Under the pieces are notes generated by a model. The model ran no database searches, was not told where the DNA came from, and saw nothing but the letters and a program-made list of their open reading frames with translations. A stretch of DNA of 42,643 nucleotides from an uncultured Collinsella sp. (GTDB taxonomy: Bacteria; Actinomycetota; Coriobacteriia; Coriobacteriales; Coriobacteriaceae): contig CABUXL010000013.1 of NCBI GenBank assembly GCA_902495525.1, forward strand, positions 1 through 42,643. Reading direction: 5' to 3'. This document shows, in pieces, positions 7,549-16,597 of this stretch. The number at the start of each line of letters is the position of its first letter. The first letter of the stretch is position 1. The translations under genes and the position numbers were made by a program.

Positions 7549-8403
7549 ATGGCTGAACTGCTGAAGGGTGCTCCCGTTGCTCGCGCTTTGACTGAGGAAC
7601 TTGCTGCTCGCTGCGCAGCCCTGCGCGAGCGGGGCGTTGTTCCGACGTTGGCTATCGTGCGTGTAGGTGAACGCGAGGACGACCTATCCTACGAGCGCGG
7701 TGCGCTCAAGCGCTGCGAAAAAGTGGGGATTGAGGCTCGTCGCGTTTTGCTTTCTGCCGATGTTTCGCAGGACGAGCTGTTGACGGCCATCGAGGACATC
7801 AATACCGATTCGGCTGTTCATGGCTGTTTGATGTTCCGCCCGCTGCCCGCCGGCCTTGACGAGAACGCCGTCGCCGCAGCGCTCGATCCCGCCAAGGACG
7901 TTGACTCCATGACGCCGGCTTCGCTGCTCTCCACGCTTTCGGGGCGCGGCGAGGGTTTTGCCCCCTGCACAGCCGAAGCCGTCCTCGCTTTGCTTGATCA
8001 TTACGGCGTTGAGCTGGATGGAGCTAAGGTTGCTGTGGTCGGGCGCTCGTTGGTGATCGGGCGTCCTGTTGCCGCCATGCTTACGGCGCGCAATGCGACC
8101 GTGACGACGTGCCATACGCATACGCGCGACCTTGCTGCCGAGTGCCGTACTGCCGAGATTGTGGTTGCCGCCGTTGGACGCGCGCGTACGATTGGCGTGG
8201 ACGCGGTTCGCGAGGGCCAGACGATCATCGATGTTGGCATTAATTGGGACGAGGCCGCTGGCAAGCTGGTCGGGGACGTTGATTTTGATGCTGCAGAGCC
8301 GGTTGTTGACACCATCACGCCCGTGCCGGGCGGCGTGGGAGCTGTGACGACGGCGATTCTCGCCAAACACGTGATTGAGGCGGCGGAGCGCGCATCGAAA
8401 TAG
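7549..8403 (+). CDS. folD: FolD methylene-THF dehydrogenase, catalytic Lys replaced
   Basis: A 284-residue FolD-family protein starting 2 nt after fchA, with AAGAGAGGA as ribosome site. The Rossmann half is clear: AKVAVVGRSLVIGRPVAAML binds the dinucleotide, and TPVPGGVGAVT closes the domain. In the catalytic half, the usual YVxxKxKAC motif reads YERGALKRC. The tyrosine (Y48) is kept, but the position of the lysine needed for cyclohydrolase activity is alanine (A52). DVDG is also changed to DVDS. By analogy with monofunctional dehydrogenases that lack this lysine, it probably keeps methylene-THF dehydrogenase activity and leaves ring opening to the FchA-like neighbour. The family assignment is firm; the split of activities is inferred. 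Confidence 0.88.
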   Translation: MAELLKGAPVARALTEELAARCAALRERGVVPTLAIVRVGEREDDLSYERGALKRCEKVGIEARRVLLSADVSQDELLTAIEDINTDSAVHGCLMFRPLPAGLDENAVAAALDPAKDVDSMTPASLLSTLSGRGEGFAPCTAEAVLALLDHYGVELDGAKVAVVGRSLVIGRPVAAMLTARNATVTTCHTHTRDLAAECRTAEIVVAAVGRARTIGVDAVREGQTIIDVGINWDEAAGKLVGDVDFDAAEPVVDTITPVPGGVGAVTTAILAKHVIEAAERASK

Positions 8404-8415
8404 GCTTTTGACCAC

Positions 8416-8448
8416 AAGGGCTGCCGAGGCCGTGGTTTCGCCCTTTTT
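8416..8448 (+). terminator. terminator after folD
   Basis: AAGGGC (8416-8421) pairs with GCCCTT (8440-8445), with an inner stem, and the right arm runs into TTTTT (8444-8448). It lies 12 nt after the folD stop codon. Confidence 0.6.
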
Positions 8449-8502
8449 GCGTCGAAGCGATACACTGTTGCCGTTTGATTTCTTCGCTCAAGGAGGATGC
8501 GC

Positions 8503-10026
8503 ATGCCGTGCACAACGATTCTGGTCGGTAAGAACGCGAGCTACGACGGGTCGACCCTGGTCGCGCGTAACGAGGACTCGTCCAACGGGGTGTTTGAGCC
8601 CAAGCGTATGCGCGTGGTGCATCCCGACGAGCAGCCGCGCGTCTACACGAGCGTCCTGAGCCACCTGACCGTTGAACTGCCCGATAACCCCATGCGCTAC
8701 ACGTGCGTCCCCGATGTTGTCCCGGGCCACGGCATCTGGGCCGAGGCCGGTTTCAACGAGCTCAATGTGGGCATGTCCGCAACCGAGACGCTCACCACCA
8801 ATGAGCGCGTTCGCGGCGCCGACCCGCTCGTGGACTACGTGCCCGCCAAGGGTAACGAGGGTGAGGACGGCTATGTGCCGGCGCAGCCTGGTGGCTTGGG
8901 TGAGGAGGACATGGTGACCCTGGTCCTGCCGTACGCCAAGTCCGCTCGCGACGGCGTTCGTATCCTGGGCGACCTGCTCGAGCGCTACGGCACCTACGAG
9001 AACAACGGCATCGCCTTTAGTGATGTGGACGAGATCTGGTGGCTCGAGACCATCGGCGGCCACCACTGGATTGCCAAGCGTGTGCCCGATGACGCCTATG
9101 TGACCATGCCCAACCAACTGGGTATCGACAGCTTTGACCTGGATGACGCCGAGGGCGCCCAGGCCGACCACATGTGTTCCGCCGACCTGCGCTCCTGGAT
9201 GGCCGAGTGGCATCTGGACCTGACGCTGGGCGTCGAGGGCTACGGCTCGGCTGCGGTCTTTAACCCGCGCGAGGCCTTTGGCTCGCACAGCGACAGCGAC
9301 CACGTCTACAACACGCCGCGCGCCTGGTACATGCAGCGCTGCCTCAACCCCAGTGACGTGTGGGATGGCCCCGACGCCGACTACACGCCCGAGAGCGACG
9401 ATATCCCCTGGAGCCGCGTGCCCGAGCGTAAGGTGACCATCGAGGACATCAAGTACGTACTCTCGAGCCACTACCAGGGTACGGAGTACGACTGCTACGG
9501 CAGCAAGGGCACGCCCGCCACGCGCGGCGCCTATCGCCCCATCGGCATCAACCGCAACAGCCAGCTCGCCGTGCTGCAGCTGCGCCCCTATGCGCAGCCG
9601 GCCTATCGCGCCGTGCAGTGGATGGCGTTTGGCTCCAACTCGTTTAACGCGCTGGTTCCGCTGTACGCCAACGTCGAGACCATGCCCGAGTACTATGCCG
9701 ACACGCAGGCTCGCGTAACGTCCGAAAACTTCTACTGGGCCAACCGCCTGATCGGCGCCCTGGCCGACGTCCGTTTCCATGAGTGCGGCCGCGCTGTGGA
9801 GGACTACCAGGAGAAGGTCGGTGGCATGGGCCACAAGCAGATCCATGACGTCGACGCTGCCGTAGCCGCTCTGCCCGAGGTCGAGGTGCCTGCCGAGCTT
9901 GCACGCGCCAACGAGGCCTTTGCCGAGCGTGTTCGCGTGGAGACCGATGCCCTGCTGGGCAAGGTGCTTTACACCACGAGCTGCGCCATGAAGAACTCTT
10001 TCGCGATGAATGACAACGTGAGGTAG
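8503..10026 (+). CDS. C69-family dipeptidase
   Basis: A 507-residue peptidase of family C69 (PepD-like Ntn hydrolases). It begins MPCTTILVGKNASYDGSTLV: the cysteine at position 3 is the expected nucleophile, exposed by removal of the first residues. ARNEDSSNGVFEPK, with the conserved Asn/Glu/Asp, follows. Later blocks (EIWWLETIGGHHWIAKRVPD; SQLAVLQLRP; VPLYANVETMPEYY) also fit the family, and the length is normal. ATG 8503 lies 6 nt after AAGGAGG (8490-8496), whereas the upstream in-frame ATG at 8497 overlaps that site. There is no signal peptide, so it should act on dipeptides taken up into the cytoplasm. Confidence 0.92.
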   Translation: MPCTTILVGKNASYDGSTLVARNEDSSNGVFEPKRMRVVHPDEQPRVYTSVLSHLTVELPDNPMRYTCVPDVVPGHGIWAEAGFNELNVGMSATETLTTNERVRGADPLVDYVPAKGNEGEDGYVPAQPGGLGEEDMVTLVLPYAKSARDGVRILGDLLERYGTYENNGIAFSDVDEIWWLETIGGHHWIAKRVPDDAYVTMPNQLGIDSFDLDDAEGAQADHMCSADLRSWMAEWHLDLTLGVEGYGSAAVFNPREAFGSHSDSDHVYNTPRAWYMQRCLNPSDVWDGPDADYTPESDDIPWSRVPERKVTIEDIKYVLSSHYQGTEYDCYGSKGTPATRGAYRPIGINRNSQLAVLQLRPYAQPAYRAVQWMAFGSNSFNALVPLYANVETMPEYYADTQARVTSENFYWANRLIGALADVRFHECGRAVEDYQEKVGGMGHKQIHDVDAAVAALPEVEVPAELARANEAFAERVRVETDALLGKVLYTTSCAMKNSFAMNDNVR

Positions 10027-10125
10027 GGATTTCCCGTCGATCGAATAGCGCTAAAACGCTTTGTCGCTTTCGCTCAATCTTGGGTACAAGAACGCCAATG
10101 CAGTTGTTTGTGATTGGAGATAACC

Positions 10126-10542
10126 ATGGTTATGAAACTCGATCAGCTTGTTAACGGCGCCATTAACGTGGGCTTTGGCGCTGCCGCCGTTGCTGTCGAA
10201 GGCGGCAAGAAGGTCCTCGACGACCTTAACACCAAGGGCGAGCAGGTCCGCAAGGACACCGCCACCCCCGATATCGCCCGCAGTGTGTCCGACATGTTCG
10301 AGCAGGCCGGCGGTACCATCTCCGATCTGACCGAGCGCTTGGGCATGCAGGGCGAGACCGCGGCCCAGCGCGTGCTTGACGAGCTCATCCTTGCCCGGGT
10401 CCGCGTCATGACCGCCCCCGAGCGCACGGCCTTCCTGGCCCATGTGCGCGACATCGTCGATTCGGTCGAGGACAACGTGACCTCGGTGCCCGTCGAGTCC
10501 GTTGAGCCCGACGATGCGAAGGATACCGAAGAGGCCGAGTAG
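10126..10542 (+). CDS. small helical acidic protein upstream of UbiB-like kinase
   Basis: A 138-residue, largely helical protein. The N-terminal ~60 residues (KLDQLVNGAINVGFGAAAVA; EGGKKVLDDLNTKGEQVRK) are an amphipathic, phasin-like helix region, and the tail is strongly acidic (VEPDDAKDTEEAE). ATG 10126 follows TGGAGA by 5 nt; ATG 10132 would also be possible. The ABC1/UbiB-type kinase gene begins 8 nt downstream, so the two form an operon. A helical partner beside a lipid-linked ABC1 kinase suggests a role at a membrane or lipid surface, but this is conjecture. Confidence 0.75.
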   Translation: MVMKLDQLVNGAINVGFGAAAVAVEGGKKVLDDLNTKGEQVRKDTATPDIARSVSDMFEQAGGTISDLTERLGMQGETAAQRVLDELILARVRVMTAPERTAFLAHVRDIVDSVEDNVTSVPVESVEPDDAKDTEEAE

Positions 10543-10550
10543 CAGCGCAG

Positions 10551-12314
10551 ATGGCAGATTCCACCACCGATTACAACAATCTAGACCCCTTGGGTGACGA
10601 GGCGGCGGTTGTCGATGAGGTCGACGCCGCCGTCTCGGGCGCTCGCAAGAAGCCGCGCGCCGTCGATATGGTGCCCGAGGAGCCCGACGCGATGGCGCCG
10701 GACGAGGAATACCAGCTCACGCCGGCGGGTCGCCGCGAGCGCATCGGACAGATTGTTCGCCTGGTCAAAAAGTACCGCGTGTGGGATAACCTCACGCCGG
10801 TTCGTTTGCGCCGCCTGCTCGAGGAACTCGGCCCCATGTTCGTCAAGATGGGGCAGATTCTGGCCAACCGGTCCGAGATTCTGCCGCAACGCTTTTGCGA
10901 CGAGCTGCGTCGTCTGCGCTCCGACGTGGAGCCCGTACCGTACGAAGTCGTACTCAGTTGTCTGGAAGAAGAATACGGCCTGCGCCTGGGGGAGATGTTC
11001 GATGCGATCGACCCCAATCCGCTTGGTAGCGCATCGCTCGCGCAGGTGCACCGCGCTCGTCTGGTGACGGGCGAGGACGTGGCCGTCAAGGTGCAGCGCC
11101 CCGGTGCGCAGCAGGTTATGGCGCAGGACATCGATATCATCCGCTCGGTGGTGCGTATCGTTTCCAAGTTCGTCAACACCGATCAATTCGTTGACCTGCA
11201 CGGCGTAGTCGAGGAGTTGTGGACCTCGTTTCGCGAGGAGACCAACTTTTTGGCCGAGGCCAAAAACCTCAACGACTTCTACGAGTTCCATAAGAGCGTT
11301 CATGGCGTGACGTGCCCTAAATCCTATCTGGACCTGTGCACCGAGCACGTGGTGGTCATGGATTACGTCGACGGCATTTCGATCGCCGATCCTGAACGCT
11401 TGGTGGCCGAGGGCTATGACTTGGAAAAGATCGGTGCCGCGATCGTCGAGGACTACTCGACGCAGGTGCTCGACGACGGCTTTTTCCATGCCGACCCGCA
11501 TGCGGGAAACATCATTCTCAAGGACGGTATCGTTTACTTTATCGACTTGGGCATGGTCGGACGCATGTCGAGTCACGATCGCGGTATCGTAAAGGACATG
11601 ATTTTCGCCGTGGCCGAGGGTGACGTTCCCAAGCTCAAGGATTCGCTCATGCGCTTCGCCGTGACGCGTGGCGATTCGGCCGAGCTCGATCATTCAGCGT
11701 TTTTGTCCGACCTTGACTTTATCGTGGCTGACTTTGCGGGCCTTGACCTGAAGGATTTGGATATCGGCGAGTTTTTGACCTCGCTGTTAAACCTCGCGCG
11801 TAAGAATGACGTTGAGCTGCCGAGCGTGGTGACGATGTTCGCGCGCGGCATGGTGACGCTCGAGGGTTTGCTGACCGAGTACATGCCCAACGTCAACATG
11901 ATCCAGATCATCCAAACCCACATTAAAAACGAGAAAAGCACCTATGCGCGCGTGCGCGACATGGGGCGCGATCTTGCCGCGAGCAGCTATCGCGCGGCGA
12001 AGGGCTCACTCGAGGCGGCTGAGTACCTGGGGTTGGCTTCGCGCATGCTTACGCGCGGCCAGCTTAAGGTGAACACGCAGATCATGAGCAGCGATAAGGC
12101 GCTGCGACAGCTGGGCGGAATCATCGACCGCATGTCGATGGCGATTGTGATCGCCGGTCTGTTTATCGGTTCGTCGGTGGTGTACTACGCGCGCATCGAG
12201 CCGGTTGTGTTTGGTATCCCAGTCATTGGCTTTATGGGCTACGTGAGCGCGCTGGTGCTGGCGCTTATGCTGGGTCGCAATATCTGGCTCAACAGCCACG
12301 GCGGCAAGCACTAG
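10551..12314 (+). CDS. ABC1/UbiB-family atypical kinase
   Basis: A 587-residue protein of the ABC1/AarF/UbiB atypical kinase family. The family-specific KxGQ signature is visible (MFVKMGQILANRSEILP, near residue 99), followed by the ATP-binding lysine in VAVKVQRPG, the HADPHAGNI catalytic loop and IDLGMVGRM as the metal-binding DFG equivalent. The end carries two hydrophobic segments (MAIVIAGLFIGSSVVYYA; FGIPVIGFMGYVSALVLALM), placing the kinase at the membrane. Proteobacterial UbiB supports ubiquinone synthesis. In a gut anaerobe without visible quinone genes here, the substrate is open and may be a lipid or isoprenoid. It shares an operon with the small helical protein upstream. Confidence 0.92.
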   Translation: MADSTTDYNNLDPLGDEAAVVDEVDAAVSGARKKPRAVDMVPEEPDAMAPDEEYQLTPAGRRERIGQIVRLVKKYRVWDNLTPVRLRRLLEELGPMFVKMGQILANRSEILPQRFCDELRRLRSDVEPVPYEVVLSCLEEEYGLRLGEMFDAIDPNPLGSASLAQVHRARLVTGEDVAVKVQRPGAQQVMAQDIDIIRSVVRIVSKFVNTDQFVDLHGVVEELWTSFREETNFLAEAKNLNDFYEFHKSVHGVTCPKSYLDLCTEHVVVMDYVDGISIADPERLVAEGYDLEKIGAAIVEDYSTQVLDDGFFHADPHAGNIILKDGIVYFIDLGMVGRMSSHDRGIVKDMIFAVAEGDVPKLKDSLMRFAVTRGDSAELDHSAFLSDLDFIVADFAGLDLKDLDIGEFLTSLLNLARKNDVELPSVVTMFARGMVTLEGLLTEYMPNVNMIQIIQTHIKNEKSTYARVRDMGRDLAASSYRAAKGSLEAAEYLGLASRMLTRGQLKVNTQIMSSDKALRQLGGIIDRMSMAIVIAGLFIGSSVVYYARIEPVVFGIPVIGFMGYVSALVLALMLGRNIWLNSHGGKH

Positions 12315-12365
12315 AGGCTGCGACCGTCACCGCATTCTCCTATCGCAAACAATAACTTTTACCTT

Positions 12366-12393
12366 GGGCTTCGCCTGCGTGCGAGGCCCTTTT
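12366..12393 (+). terminator. terminator after the UbiB-like gene
   Basis: GGGCTTCGC (12366-12374) pairs, with G-U pairs, with GCGAGGCCC (12381-12389), followed directly by TTTT. It separates the kinase gene from the riboswitch operon. Confidence 0.7.
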
Positions 12394-12429
12394 GCGTGAT
12401 AGCATATTGACGGTTTTAATCGATGGCCT

Positions 12430-12600
12430 AGATGGTGGTGCGGAGACGCACGAATGCGCGGTTTTCCTGCGCGTTTGGGAGAATCGGGGTGCAAGTCCCC
12501 GGCTGTACCAGTAACCGTAATTCCTCTTGGCTCGGGATGTTCGCGTCGCAGATCGGACGGCGCGCCCGAGTCGTTAAGGTTAAGTCGGATCGCCTCCCAT
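12430..12600 (+). promoter_or_regulatory. cobalamin (B12) riboswitch
   Basis: The conserved core is at 12477-12520: GGGAGAATCGGGGTGCAAGT, then CCCCGGCTGT and ACCAGTAACCGTAA. This matches the adenosylcobalamin riboswitch pattern, including the G-rich stem around GTGCAAGT and the CTGT..CAGTAACCGTAA block. A B12-box-like end, AGTCGGATCGCCTCCC, lies at 12583-12598. A stem GAATGCGCGG / CCTGCGCG precedes the core. The outer limits are approximate. Downstream to 12745 is a ~145-nt expression region with a GCGGC/GCCGC hairpin (12614-12627) and G/C-rich words around 12650-12670. I see no T-run, so control may be at translation. It should repress the two DUF4430 genes when cobalamin is plentiful. Confidence 0.88.
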
Positions 12601-12745
12601 CTTGCATGCGGCTGCGGCGTATGCCGCCGGTGTGCATAGGGCTCTGGAGGGAAGGGGGACCCCGATGGGGGAACTCGAGCGCAACATGCGCGATGACGTG
12701 GGGCAGCTTCAAGGCAACGCTCCAAGTACAGACAGTAGGAGACAA

Positions 12746-15700
12746 ATGGATATGTTTGAGGACGAGTGCCAGCGTGCCTCGCTTCGTCGCCGTGGCGTAA
12801 TCGCGCGCGGCGTGGCAAAGCGCTGCCTGGTGGCATTCCTGGCCTTCGCGATGGCCTTCAGCACCACGCCGGCTCAGCTGTGGGCCGAGGGTGCCGAGGG
12901 CATTACCGACGCTGTGGCTCAGGCTGCGACGCCGAGTGAGGGAACGGGGGCCGCGGACGGTGCTGCCGACCAGGGCAAGGCCGAGGTTTCGGATTCCGAG
13001 GGCGCGCCTGCAGCTGGTGCCGCCACAACAGAGGCAGCAACTGGCGACGAAGGCTCGACGACGGGGGAGAGCCCTGCCACGAGCGAGCAGTCTTCGACGG
13101 CATCCGCTGGCCAAGCGGGACCTGCCGCCGCGGCTGCCGTTCAGACAGAGAACCCGACAGAAACCGGCGATGTCGCCAAGAAGCAGGTTGAGGTCTCGTT
13201 CTCGATTATCGGCACCGATGCTGACGGCAAGGCTCAGACCTGGGTGGCACCTACGCAGCTCAAGCTCGACGAGGGCGCGACGGCTGCGGATGCCTTCATT
13301 AAGCTGCAGGAGAAGACGGGCTTCAAGGCGAAGTACGAACCGAACACGGCATACGGTTTCTACCTCGAAAGCATCACATCCCCGAGCGATGGTCGCACGC
13401 TTGCCTACGATCCGACGACTTATGCCTTCTGGCAGCTGTTCGTCGACGGCGCGTCTTCCTCGGTTGGCGCGAGCAGCGTCAAGCTCACCCAGGGGCAGAA
13501 GATTGAGTTTGCCTATACGGCTGGTAGCTCGTCCCCTGTCGTTAAAGACCAGGTTGCCGCAAATGTGACCGTCATTGGTCGCGATGCCCAGGGCAAGACT
13601 CAGACTTGGGTCGATAATGCGCAGTATGTGGTGACGTCCGGTTCGAGCGCGCTTGATCTTACGAAGGTCGCACTCGAGGCGAACGACATTGACGCCGTTG
13701 CTGCGGGCTCCTTCATTCTGAGCCTTAAGTACAACGGTGTTGAGCTGGGTACGCCCCAAGATTATTCGACCTATTGGCAGCTGTTTATCAACGGCAAGTC
13801 GAGTGACTATACGGCGGACAATGTCACCATCCATGCCGGCGATACCGTCACGTGGTTCTACGGTGGCTGGGGCGACCAGTTGCCGTCCGATTCTGTCCAT
13901 GCTTCTGTTCAGGTTCTCGGTAAGGACAAGGACGGCAAGCAGCAGGTTTGGGCTTCGACGGGTCAGACGAGTCTCAAGGCGGGCTCTACTGCCAAGGATC
14001 TCCTTGAGCAGACCGGCCTTAAGCTCGATGCTAGCGAATCGTCTTGGGGCTGGTTCCTCAACGGTATTACTTCGCCGTTCGACAGTAAGTCCTATGGCTG
14101 GGATGCTGCGACCAAGAGCTATTGGCGCTTCTACGTAAATGGCAAGTTCGCCGACGTTGGCGCCGGTGCCTACAAGCTCCAGGAGGGTGACGCCGTCACC
14201 TTTATGTATGGTGCTGACGCCGATGCCCTCCCCGGTCAGGTGCTTGGATCCGCCGATGTTATCGGTCCCGATGTCAACGGCAACAATACTCGCTGGGGCT
14301 CGGCAAGCAGTGTTTCTTTGCCTGAAGGCTCTACTGCCCAGAACCTTATTGAGACGGTTCTGAAGGCCAAGGGCGTTACGTACAACGGCTCCCAGAGTGG
14401 CGAGTACTGGTTCCTCAATTCCATCAAATCGCCGTTCGAAGACAAGTCGTACGGTTATGATGCTGCGACCAATAAATATTGGCACCTGTATATCAATGGA
14501 GAGCCCTCCTTACTCTGCGCCAATCAGATTACGCTCAAGAGCGGCGATAAGGTCACGCTTGCCTATACCACCGACGATTCGCCCATGCCCGATCCCGACA
14601 AGGTTGTCGTGGACCCGAGTGCGACGACTCCTGATTGGGATGCCGAGTGGGCCGGCTACGGCAACAGTGGCAACGGTTCGACCGTAACGGATGCCAAGAC
14701 GCCTGCGCAGGCCGCCGGTCTTAAGTGGGCCTTCGATTGGAAGGCCGAGTCTGGTCAGCAGTATGCCAACTGCAGCGAACCTGTCATCGCCAACGGCTTT
14801 GTGTACATCGCGACCGAGAACGAGCTCATCAAGATCGATTCGTCCACGGGCAAAAAGGTTGCCTCTGCGCCGCTTGCCTCCAAGGTGAGCTATACCTCTC
14901 GTCCGATCTATACCAATGGCCTTATCATCGTTCCGCTCAACGGCGGTGCGGTCCAGGCGATTACTGCAGACAAGCTGATCTGCAAGTGGCTGACGCCTGG
15001 TTTGACGGACTTGACGCAGAGCTCCTGCACCGTCGTTTCGGACGGCGAGTACGTCTATGTAGGCTCGGTCGATATTTCGTATGACGAGAATTACAACGCG
15101 ACCTACGGCAACGGCTCCTTTGCGCGCATTAAGATTGCCACGGGCGAAGTTTCTTGGCAGAACATCGACCCTGCCGAGGGCTATTACTGGACTGGTGCGG
15201 CTTTGACGGATAAGTATGCCATCGTTCCTACGAGCGCGGGTACGCTTAAGTGCATTGATAAGACGACGGGCGATGTCGTTTCGACCATGAAGCTCGGCGC
15301 TGTCGCAAATGCCGATTGCATTGCCGATCCGTCCAATGGTTCGACCTTCTATCAGATGACGCACGACGGAAAACTCCATGTGATTTCGCTTTCGGCGAAG
15401 GGCGTGCTGAGTGAACAGAAGACGGTTGATCTGGGCCTTACGAATAATCTGAGCGCCCCTGCGGTGTCTGGTGACAATCTGATTGTCGGCGGACAGACGG
15501 CTACTGGCTCTGCTCTGGTTCTCTATAACCTGAAGACGGGTAAGACCACGATGGTCGCTGCTGCCGACGGCAAGGCGCTGCCGGCTGGCCTCAACGGTAT
15601 TGCTGCTACTCCGCTGGTGAGTGTTCAGGGCGGCAAGACCTATGTGTACTTCACCGTTAACAGCGCGGATAGCAAGGATTACGTCAACTACTCTGCTGGT

Positions 15701-16597
15701 GGTGGCGTGTATCGCTATACGCTCGGCGATGCAGAGGCGACGCAGATTTATGATGCGGCTGGCCATTACCAGTACTGTGACTCTCCGGTCATTGCCGATG
15801 CTTCTGGCAATCTCTACTACATTAATGATTCGGGCACGCTGTTTAAACTTGGAGCTGTCGAGTCTTGGACGGTTGCCTTTAACTCCAACGGCGGGTCTGC
15901 TTGCGACACTAAGTTTGTTGCTACGGCCGATGGCAAGCTGGTCAAGCCGGTCGATCCGACGCGCGATGGCTACACTTTCGGCGGTTGGTATACCGATGAG
16001 GCTTGCACGCAGGCGTATGACTTCAGTACGCCGGTGACGGCCGACCTGACGTTGTATGCCAAGTGGACCAAGAATGCCGTTAACCCTGGCGGTAATGGCG
16101 GTTCAGGCTCCAATGGCGGCAATGGCGGCGTTGGTTCGAATGGCGGCGGCGGTTCTAGTACCGGTACTGGTTCCGGCACTGGCGCTGGCGCTGGTTCTGG
16201 CTCCGGCTCGAAGGGCGGCGCTATTGCCCCGGGCCAGAAGCCGGTGACCAAGACGACGGTGTCGACCAAGACCGAGACCAGGGACAACAAGTCCGACAAG
16301 AAGGACTCCGATAAGTCCGATAAGAAGGACGAGAAGAAGTCTGACAAGAAGTCTGACAGGAAGTCTGACAGGAAGGACGGCAAGTCCGACAAGAAGTCCG
16401 ACAAGAAGTCCGATTCCAAGTCCGATACGGGTGCTGTTTCCACGACCACTGCTAAGAAGTCCTCTAGTGCTTCCGAGCAGGAGACTGGCACCAATCCGCT
16501 CGCCATCGTTGGCATCGCCGCCGGCGTGATTGGCCTCGCGCTCATCGCCGTCTTCGTGCTGACCAAGCGCGGCAAGGGTGACGGTAATGCCCGATAA
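12746..16597 (+). CDS. B12-riboswitch-controlled surface protein with four DUF4430 domains
   Basis: A ~1283-residue exported protein. In order: a basic N-region and signal peptide (RCLVAFLAFAMAFSTTPAQL, likely cut near WAEG); an Ala/Thr/Gly-rich tether (~35-140); four DUF4430 modules (~144-265, 266-380, 381-496, 497-615), each with WQLFVDG/WRFYVNG/WHLYING-type cores and a final GDxVTxxY strand; a PQQ-like beta-propeller (~630-1040; repeats such as GFVYIATENELIKIDSSTGK); one InlB-type repeat (~1041-1110; GYTFGGWYTDEAC); Gly/Ser and Lys/Asp/Ser linkers; and a membrane anchor (LAIVGIAAGVIGLALIAVFV). DUF4430 is related to the C-terminal domain of transcobalamin and intrinsic factor, and a cobalamin riboswitch lies upstream, so extracellular corrinoid binding is inferred. 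ATG 12746 follows AGGAG closely; ATG 12665 after AAGGGGG is an alternative that would give a 27-residue longer N-terminus. Confidence 0.85.
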   Translation: MDMFEDECQRASLRRRGVIARGVAKRCLVAFLAFAMAFSTTPAQLWAEGAEGITDAVAQAATPSEGTGAADGAADQGKAEVSDSEGAPAAGAATTEAATGDEGSTTGESPATSEQSSTASAGQAGPAAAAAVQTENPTETGDVAKKQVEVSFSIIGTDADGKAQTWVAPTQLKLDEGATAADAFIKLQEKTGFKAKYEPNTAYGFYLESITSPSDGRTLAYDPTTYAFWQLFVDGASSSVGASSVKLTQGQKIEFAYTAGSSSPVVKDQVAANVTVIGRDAQGKTQTWVDNAQYVVTSGSSALDLTKVALEANDIDAVAAGSFILSLKYNGVELGTPQDYSTYWQLFINGKSSDYTADNVTIHAGDTVTWFYGGWGDQLPSDSVHASVQVLGKDKDGKQQVWASTGQTSLKAGSTAKDLLEQTGLKLDASESSWGWFLNGITSPFDSKSYGWDAATKSYWRFYVNGKFADVGAGAYKLQEGDAVTFMYGADADALPGQVLGSADVIGPDVNGNNTRWGSASSVSLPEGSTAQNLIETVLKAKGVTYNGSQSGEYWFLNSIKSPFEDKSYGYDAATNKYWHLYINGEPSLLCANQITLKSGDKVTLAYTTDDSPMPDPDKVVVDPSATTPDWDAEWAGYGNSGNGSTVTDAKTPAQAAGLKWAFDWKAESGQQYANCSEPVIANGFVYIATENELIKIDSSTGKKVASAPLASKVSYTSRPIYTNGLIIVPLNGGAVQAITADKLICKWLTPGLTDLTQSSCTVVSDGEYVYVGSVDISYDENYNATYGNGSFARIKIATGEVSWQNIDPAEGYYWTGAALTDKYAIVPTSAGTLKCIDKTTGDVVSTMKLGAVANADCIADPSNGSTFYQMTHDGKLHVISLSAKGVLSEQKTVDLGLTNNLSAPAVSGDNLIVGGQTATGSALVLYNLKTGKTTMVAAADGKALPAGLNGIAATPLVSVQGGKTYVYFTVNSADSKDYVNYSAGGGVYRYTLGDAEATQIYDAAGHYQYCDSPVIADASGNLYYINDSGTLFKLGAVESWTVAFNSNGGSACDTKFVATADGKLVKPVDPTRDGYTFGGWYTDEACTQAYDFSTPVTADLTLYAKWTKNAVNPGGNGGSGSNGGNGGVGSNGGGGSSTGTGSGTGAGAGSGSGSKGGAIAPGQKPVTKTTVSTKTETRDNKSDKKDSDKSDKKDEKKSDKKSDRKSDRKDGKSDKKSDKKSDSKSDTGAVSTTTAKKSSSASEQETGTNPLAIVGIAAGVIGLALIAVFVLTKRGKGDGNAR

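Noticed and set aside
8488..9846. Long minus-strand open frame opposite the C69 dipeptidase
   Set aside because: It is a G+C-driven shadow: the plus strand has clear family motifs and a ribosome site, and the minus reading has none.
12428..14485. 685-codon minus-strand open frame opposite the DUF4430 gene
   Set aside because: It crosses the riboswitch and a signal peptide coding region, has no recognisable domain and is explained by codon bias of the plus-strand gene.
16261..16440. Tandem repeat coding KSDKKSDKK as a possible CRISPR or minisatellite
   Set aside because: It is an in-frame low-complexity Lys/Asp/Ser linker between the surface domains and the membrane anchor; the period is irregular.
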